Shown in pieces: positions 58,525 through 64,000 of a DNA stretch of 64,000 nucleotides (the first letter of the stretch is position 1; each line of letters opens with the position of its first letter). The notes under the pieces are model-generated. The model saw only the letters and a program-made list of their open reading frames with translations. It searched no databases and was not told the DNA's origin. The stretch covers positions 186,001 through 250,000 of the forward strand of contig JAACJK010000230.1 in assembly GCA_013368325.1 (NCBI GenBank), read 5' to 3'. This DNA comes from Ephemerocybe angulata (taxonomy: Eukaryota > Basidiomycota > Agaricomycetes > Agaricales > Psathyrellaceae). The translations under genes were made by a program, and so were the position numbers.

Positions 58525-61060
58525 GGGCGAAGGCGAGGGAAAAATGGATAAAAGGTGAGCGGACTCACCGAGTTTCGACATCCCTCCATTCCCCTCTCTC
58601 CCCTCTTCTGCTTTCATCCTCATGCTCAGTCCCCCATCTCCATTTACATTACATACGCTACTCTTCGCTTTACTCGATTCCATCCCCTTTTTGGTCGCCT
58701 CTCTGGTGCTGATCGCTGTGCAGACCACGACGACGACCGAGCTCGTCGTCGCGTTCGTCTCGATTGATGACATCCTCGGCACCTTTGGCTCACCGTTTAA
58801 ATTCCTTCCCAGCTGCCACGTCCCACTGTCTCTTATCGAACACGGCAAGTCCTATATTTCTTTCTTGCCCATCGAAGTCACTGACTTGACCTTCAGTGCC
58901 AGGCATTTGGAACAGGAAACCCTGAGGACAGTGAGTATGGTTACACTTCCACACGACCAGCCCGCACTTACCATGTCCATTTAGACTTGTCGGCGACCAC
59001 GACATCGACGTCGATGGCGGGAATTCGTCTTCGTCGGAAGGCTGGGACGCCTTTTGATATTCTCAGCGATGACACCGAGTGAGGTGGCTATGGAATGGTG
59101 AGTAAATATCCTTGGACGGTTTTGACCTCGTGCTCACCTTCTCCAACGACGACAGCGACGACAAGTGTCCGTTGTCGTCGATGCGAAGACCCCTCCGCAG
59201 CACATCCTCGCTGTCCCGTCACACCCGCCGTCGCATCTCAACGTCGCCGCGGAGCGTCTCGACCACGTTTCGCAACGTGTAGGGAAATTCAGCCATCCCA
59301 GGTTGTGAGGAAGGCCCGAGTAGTCAGGTATGCCGTCCTGATTGTCGATTTGGACGTGCGCTCACTACGCTTGTCGTCGTCGCAGGCCGGTGGTCGTGTC
59401 CATCTTTCGGGTGCTGCGCATGCTGCCCAACGGTGAGTGGGTCATCAAAGAATGCGCGTACTTTGCTTACCTCTCGTCGTCGTTGTCGACATGTCCAGCT
59501 CGTGTGCGCCTTGAGTGAGCACTTGGCACACGCGCCCCATTTCCACCTCTCTCGACGCCGTCGAACCCAGAGGTACGTCGTCGTAATTGTCGATTTTGAC
59601 GCGTACTCACGATCCGGTCGTCGTCGTAGGTTGGCGGTTGGCATTGACCTCGGGGTGCGGCCATCGCATTTTCCGGCGCGTACTCGCGCTTCTATCGTCG
59701 TGGTAGGTGGGTGGTCGTCTGCTTCGGGTGCCAACAGTGAGTAGTTCGTCAATGAATGCGTGTGCTCAGCTTACCTTTCTCCATCGTCGCGCCCAGCTTC
59801 GCCGATCCCAGTCCCAGACGCGTCCGAAAACGCGTTGCCCAATGCGCACGCCAGTCAAGATCTTCGTCCTCGGATGTCTGAGGAAAGTCCGAGCAGTCAG
59901 GTAAGCCGTCGTAATCGTCAATTTTGATACATGTACTTACATACACTGTCCTGTCGTAGGTGGGTGGTCGGCGCGTGATCACGGCCCTGTAGTCGTCGTA
60001 GGTGGCCGGTCGGTCCTATCCTCGGACTCGGGGTCTATGATTCGGCTGCTGGAATGCGTGGTGAGTGGATTTTCAATTAATGGGCTCGCGTTGCTTACCC
60101 GTTTGTCGATTTTCGGCCAGCCCGTACCACACTCGCTCGACGTGGTCATCCACACCATCGCCGGCCATGGGGTTTGTCTTGGTGGTCGTCTTGAAGCCCC
60201 GGAATTCGGGATATCAGAGCGGGAGTGACTAGTGAGTGCTGGAACAATGGTAAGTCGCTTGGTTGCTGCATAAGTATGGGAGGTGTACTCACTCTGACTT
60301 GCAGGCTCGGCGGATTTCCTTGCCCATCGATGTCAACGCACGGAGCTAGCAGTACTTGGCTGACTGTACGATCACGCCGGTGAAGTCTTGACCACGTCGT
60401 AAATCGATCTGGTGAAAGGTCAGTCACTCGCTTGAGTCCTATTCGAGGTGTACTGACGTTCTCCCTTGCAGATGACGGCCAGTTCTTCGCGCTCTCTTCT
60501 CAGAGTCCTCCAACACCCCGTAACCCGTCTGACCAAAGGTAAGCGACTCGTGCGATGCATATGCGGGGTATACTCATTCGCTCATAGATGTATTTTCATC
60601 CATCCATTCCCACTCTCGTCTCTGCGCGATTCGGGACCTTACCCCTCGTCGTCGTCGTGCCCGAGTGCTCGGTTTGAGATTGGTGCACTCCCAGACGACT
60701 GGGGAGTGTAGCTGCGCGCATTTTTTGGCGCAGAACACGCCCCCGTTCGAGCCGTGCCTGTTTCAAGGTCAGTCCAGTCCCTAAGTTCCGAGGGTCTGCT
60801 CAACTCACCTCACCGACCCTCTGCAGCCCGTACATCGCCATCCACCGTCGTCGTTGTGGCGATAACGCTAGTCGAGAGTCGGATGCGTGGCTGAGCACGG
60901 CTGCCCCGTTTCGCAGTGAGCAAGCCGTGCAGCGGATGCGCGAGTCGAGCGGAATGGCAGGAAAGAAGCGTCGAGGGTCGGGGAGAGAGGGTCGGCCGAG
61001 GGTAAGAGTCGGTAGCATTTGATGTATCGCGTCGGCGCGTCTGTTTGTATATGGCTGTGA
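58525..61060 (+). other. locus M2 in U4, mosaic of two repeat lineages
   Basis: The first 1 kb equals U2/U3. From about 59,541 a diverged version follows, in which intron donors, branch sites and acceptors are kept (for example the family B intron near 59,901-59,959) while exons have gained stops and indels. This gives an independent comparison for the intron families. Confidence 0.45.
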
Positions 61061-61271
61061 TCAAGATGGATTCGGGAGACGTGTCTCGCTACGAAAACTT
61101 GTACTGTACTAGGCGTAACATCGAAAGAAAGGGCTCGGCACTAAAAGGGGCAAGGGCCATAGATTCAAACAGAGCACAACAGAGCCGCCGGCGGATCAGC
61201 TGTGCTCGCTGCCAGCGTCTCCTCGTCCGATAATTGTACGCGCGCCCTTCGTTGGCCAGCCCAACTCGAAG

Positions 61272-62898
61272 ATGCGGGCCAAATCCCTACTCTCCTTAAC
61301 GACTCTCCCTTTTCGCAATGGATACGCCTTCGCCGTGCTCGTCGCCATCGTCTTCATGCAGGCCGGGTTTCACTCAGGGCGGCGTGACAAGAGGGAGCTT
61401 CTGCTCGTAACACCCGAGATCCAAGAAGCCCTGAAGCAGCCGCTTCAGGCGCTGGGCGGCGCACGCGGGCGAGGCGTCGTGGAAGAACACCCCATCCCCA
61501 AGTTGATGGAGCAGGCGGAGGAGCGCTACCGGAAGAAGCTTGCACGGCAGTCCAAGACATTCAAGAGCGCGGTCGCCGAGTACAAGAGGAGATACCGCCG
61601 CCCGCCGCCGAAGGGCTTCTATGAATGGTGGACGTTCGCGCAGAAGCACGGGGTGAAGATGGTGGATGAATACGACGGCTTGGTGAGCGATTTGGACCCG
61701 TTCTGGAGCCTTAGTGGGGCTGAGCTGAGGCGCAGGGCCGAGCAGGTGCGTTTTTGTGATGGATTTATCTGTTTTTGGCTGACCTGCTGTAGGCTGCCGA
61801 GTTTCCTAGTGTGGACCTTGTGAGGGTGCGGGACGGAAAGGCAGAGTCGGTGAATCTGAACGGGCAAGGCGTCAGTGGGCGCGCCGAGGGTTTCCGCTTG
61901 ATGCTCGAGCGGTTCCAGGCCAAGGTCTGTCGCTGACATGCATCGAATCCTCCGTCTACTGACATTGTTGACAGCTTCCTTCTCTCGACTTCCCTATCAA
62001 TGTCAAGTCCGAGAACCGGGTGCTGGTACCCTGGGAGCACATCACGTACCCTAACATGACCGTCCAAGACTCGTCGAAGGGCCTCTCGTCAGTGCTGCAC
62101 GAGCCCTTCCGCCCAGATTGGGCAGGGCAGGGCACGACATGGGACAAATGGCGACGCACCTGTCACCCAGACTCAGCCGCACGGCGCATCTTCTCCTCCC
62201 TGCGTAGTGCATTCCGCCTCCAAAACGTCAACTACTTCGAAAGCGACGGCTCACCCGGGGACGACTTCGCCTTCACGCCAACACCCGCGTCGGACCTCAA
62301 CTTCTGCGACCACCCCGAGGCGCACACCGAGCAGGGCCATTTCTACACCGACTTCCGCCCCATCCCCGTGCTGTACCCCATATTCAGCCCGGCCAAGGCA
62401 CAGGGGTTCCTCGACATCCGGATTCCCAGCCACTACTACTTCGGGAACACCCCGCGGTATACGTACGGATACGACTCTGTGAACCTGGAGATGAGGGGCA
62501 TCGACTCGGCGGAGGTGCCATGGGAGCAGAAGGCGGACAAGGTGTTTTGGAGGGGCGCGTCTACGGGCGGGGGAAACCACCCCCAAGGCTTCGCATCCCA
62601 TTTCCATCGACACCGCTTCCTCCAGATGACCTCTGACACATCCGACCGTATCAACAGGACAGTGACGTTTGCCGATCCCCCCGACTCGAACCACTACGTT
62701 GCGGCGAGCGTCCCCGTGGCGAAGCTGAACGAGGAGGTTATGGACACGGCGTTCACCAAGGCCGTGTCTGCAGACAGCTACCCTGGAGGCGAGAGCGAGC
62801 TGAAGAGCCTGCACAGGTTCGCAGACGCGGTGCCCCTCGGGCGCCACTGGGCGTATAAGTATCGAGCCTTGGTGAGTCGGGCGACGCGCTGTGGCTGA
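61272..62898 (+). CDS. truncated GT90 glycosyltransferase, copy 5 (diverged)
   Basis: Same three-exon model; exon 3 runs from 61,975 and the last homologous codon ends at 62,871. After the GTGAGT donor, read-through gives only eight residues (VSRATRCG) before TGA at 62,898, because about 340 bp present in the other units are absent. The membrane segment and GT90 blocks are intact, with KADKVFW in place of KEDKVFW and SNHY in place of SSHY as the only amino-acid differences from copy 2 in exon 3. The preserved protein despite many silent changes argues that this truncated gene, or its recent parent, was under selection. Confidence 0.75.
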
Positions 62899-63060
62899 CG
62901 GACGGCAGGGAAGGGGGACGACATGCTGACGGTAGGAAAGAACCTCCACGGTATATATACTCCAAGGTGCGGGTCTTGTTTGCATGTTACGTTCTGTTGA
63001 ATATCCTTGGCTGCTGACGGACTCGGACGTGTTGCGGACGTGTCCAAGCGAACTGTTCCG

Positions 63061-63480
63061 CGAGGGCTGTGTTTCATCCTCGGACCCACCTACGCGGCAT
63101 CGGTAGTATTCGACATACCGTCTCTTAATGTCTTTAGGTCGAGTTCTAATATACTGGTTGCTGGTCGAGCACACACTGTAACATTGCGCTGCCCTTCAAT
63201 CTCCCTTCAGAATGACTAGTTTCTGAGCAAAGTAAGAGGGGAGTTGAGGGTATATTCCGGCGGTATCAGATACTGACAGCAGGACTTGTTCGTAACGGTC
63301 ATTGTATCTCGCTAAATTATAACGTCAAGCTCATCCATCGCAATCCTCCTGGCCGCTACTGTGTAGGCTCACTGAACGCACCACCCGTATAATATTGAAT
63401 GTACACTGTCCATGAATCATCGCCATAAATCGATGTTTGCATGAAGCTGGGAGGAGAATGTAGTCGCCCCAAATTCCAGA
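63061..63480. other. strongly diverged segment of U5
   Basis: This replaces the part of the unit that lies at about 15,120-15,490 in U1. Short matching words such as GGTATCAGATA show common origin, but the overall match is poor and there are several indels, while the DNA on both sides is highly similar. No gene is seen. Confidence 0.5.
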
Positions 63481-64000
63481 CTACGCCGGATCTCCCAAGC
63501 GATTGACAGGCCTCCGCACGAGTCTCCGGAGCCCACAATGACACGACAAATATTCCAAGTCCGCAACGAGCTGCCACAGGTCCCCTTCGATATTCCCACC
63601 TCCTTTACAGTCTCTCCCATTCCCCCCATTCTGCTTGTCGCCCCTCAGCCAAGTCCTCCATGTTACCCATGCTCCCTTCTTCATACGTCCTCGTTGCCCA
63701 CCGTCTCCTTTCGCTCACCGGACGCCAAGAAATTGAATATAGGAAATCCTGGCCAGTTCTCCTCTCGCTCAGCGCCCTGAGCTTCGACAAACTTCCTCAT
63801 CAGGCACGCGAATATAGGAGGTCGTCTTAGCAGGAGGGATAGACCATTGTGGCCCAGAGAAGTACGTCTTGTCATGCCCGTTTTCCGGAAACTCCAATAT
63901 CATGGTTAGGACATTCCTCTCGCAGGTCACGACGCCGCCGCCAAGTCACTCCACACCCTTGGACCGTTTCCCGGACGCTCAAATATCAATTTTCGAACCC
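63481..64000 (+). other. start of locus M1 in U5 (cut by window end)
   Basis: Closely similar to 15,500-16,020 of U1, with small indels that break the long minus-strand frame of U1-U4. Two CCGGA motifs are visible near 63,880 and 63,966. Confidence 0.45.

Larger units (their letters stand above)
50650..61142 (+). repeat. tandem unit U4 (10,493 bp), mosaic
   Basis: Nearly identical to U2 and U3 up to about 59,540 and with the same 23-bp deletion as U3. From about 59,541 the sequence changes abruptly to a related but clearly diverged version, with many substitutions and indels, and this continues into U5. The junction is a probable crossover point between repeat lineages. Confidence 0.88.
61143..64000 (+). 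repeat. tandem unit U5, diverged and cut by the window end
   Basis: A partial unit with a truncated GT90 gene (61,272-62,898), no minisatellite block and no 771-bp TIR element. From 63,061 to about 63,480 it is poorly alignable with U1-U4, then similarity is again very high from 63,481 to the end. It is the outgroup to the other four units and shows the pre-insertion state for several events. Confidence 0.85.

Noticed and set aside
12083..64000. CRISPR array or bacterial-type operon as explanation of the repeats
   Set aside because: The repeat unit is 10.6 kb with spliceosomal introns and eukaryotic retroelements; there are no short regular repeat-spacer units.

Overview
The window is nuclear DNA of a filamentous basidiomycete, most likely an agaricomycete. 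Genes are broken by many 47-66 nt GT-AG introns with CTNAY branch sites, and the proteins belong to fungal families (EGCrP/EGH1-type steryl-glucosidase, secreted type-B carboxylesterases, an F-box protein of the agaricomycete type, a GT90/CAP10-like glycosyltransferase, a fungal chromoviral Ty3/gypsy element). I cannot name the species from the sequence.

Left part, 1-12,082, is ordinary single-copy gene space: a GH5 steryl/ceramide glucosidase on the minus strand (306-3288), two tandem paralogous secreted carboxylesterases on the plus strand (4085-6456 and 7290-9691), and a single-exon F-box protein (10,050-11,762). The glucosidase and the first esterase are divergent and share about 800 bp of upstream DNA.

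Right part, 12,083 to the window end, is a head-to-tail tandem array of a unit about 10.6 kb long: U1 12,083-29,361 (swollen by insertions), U2 29,362-40,021, U3 40,022-50,649, U4 50,650-61,142 and partial U5 61,143-64,000. Each unit carries, in order: a GT90 gene truncated at the same splice donor; a 40-bp minisatellite; a 771-bp non-autonomous TIR element with 9-bp target duplications (absent from U5); a multi-intron-like locus M1 holding eight copies of a 26-nt CCGGA motif; about 2.5 kb without recognisable genes; and a second multi-intron-like locus M2 with two alternating families of near-copy introns.

Insertions and deletions that differ between units give a relative history. U5 (no 771-bp element) is the outgroup to U1-U4; U1 lacks a 642-bp TIR element present in U2-U4; U3 and U4 share a 23-bp deletion. 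U1 alone carries an intact 6,783-bp chromovirus with LTRs that look identical, a 422-bp TIR element and a possible hAT footprint. U1's first 1.2 kb and the stretch after about 59,540 belong to a more diverged repeat lineage, as expected for unequal crossing-over. Part of U3 (41.27-45.16 kb) differs from its sisters by nine one-base losses in short same-base runs, which looks like unpolished long-read sequence.

The most interesting points are: the truncated GT90 exon has about 32 synonymous changes against 2 amino-acid changes between U2 and U5 although it lacks its normal C-terminus; the intron families and the 26-nt motif in M2 and M1; and two signals in the chromovirus, a -1 frameshift heptamer abutting the gag stop and a 9-nt complementarity between primer-binding site and predicted transcript 5' end that suggests self-priming.
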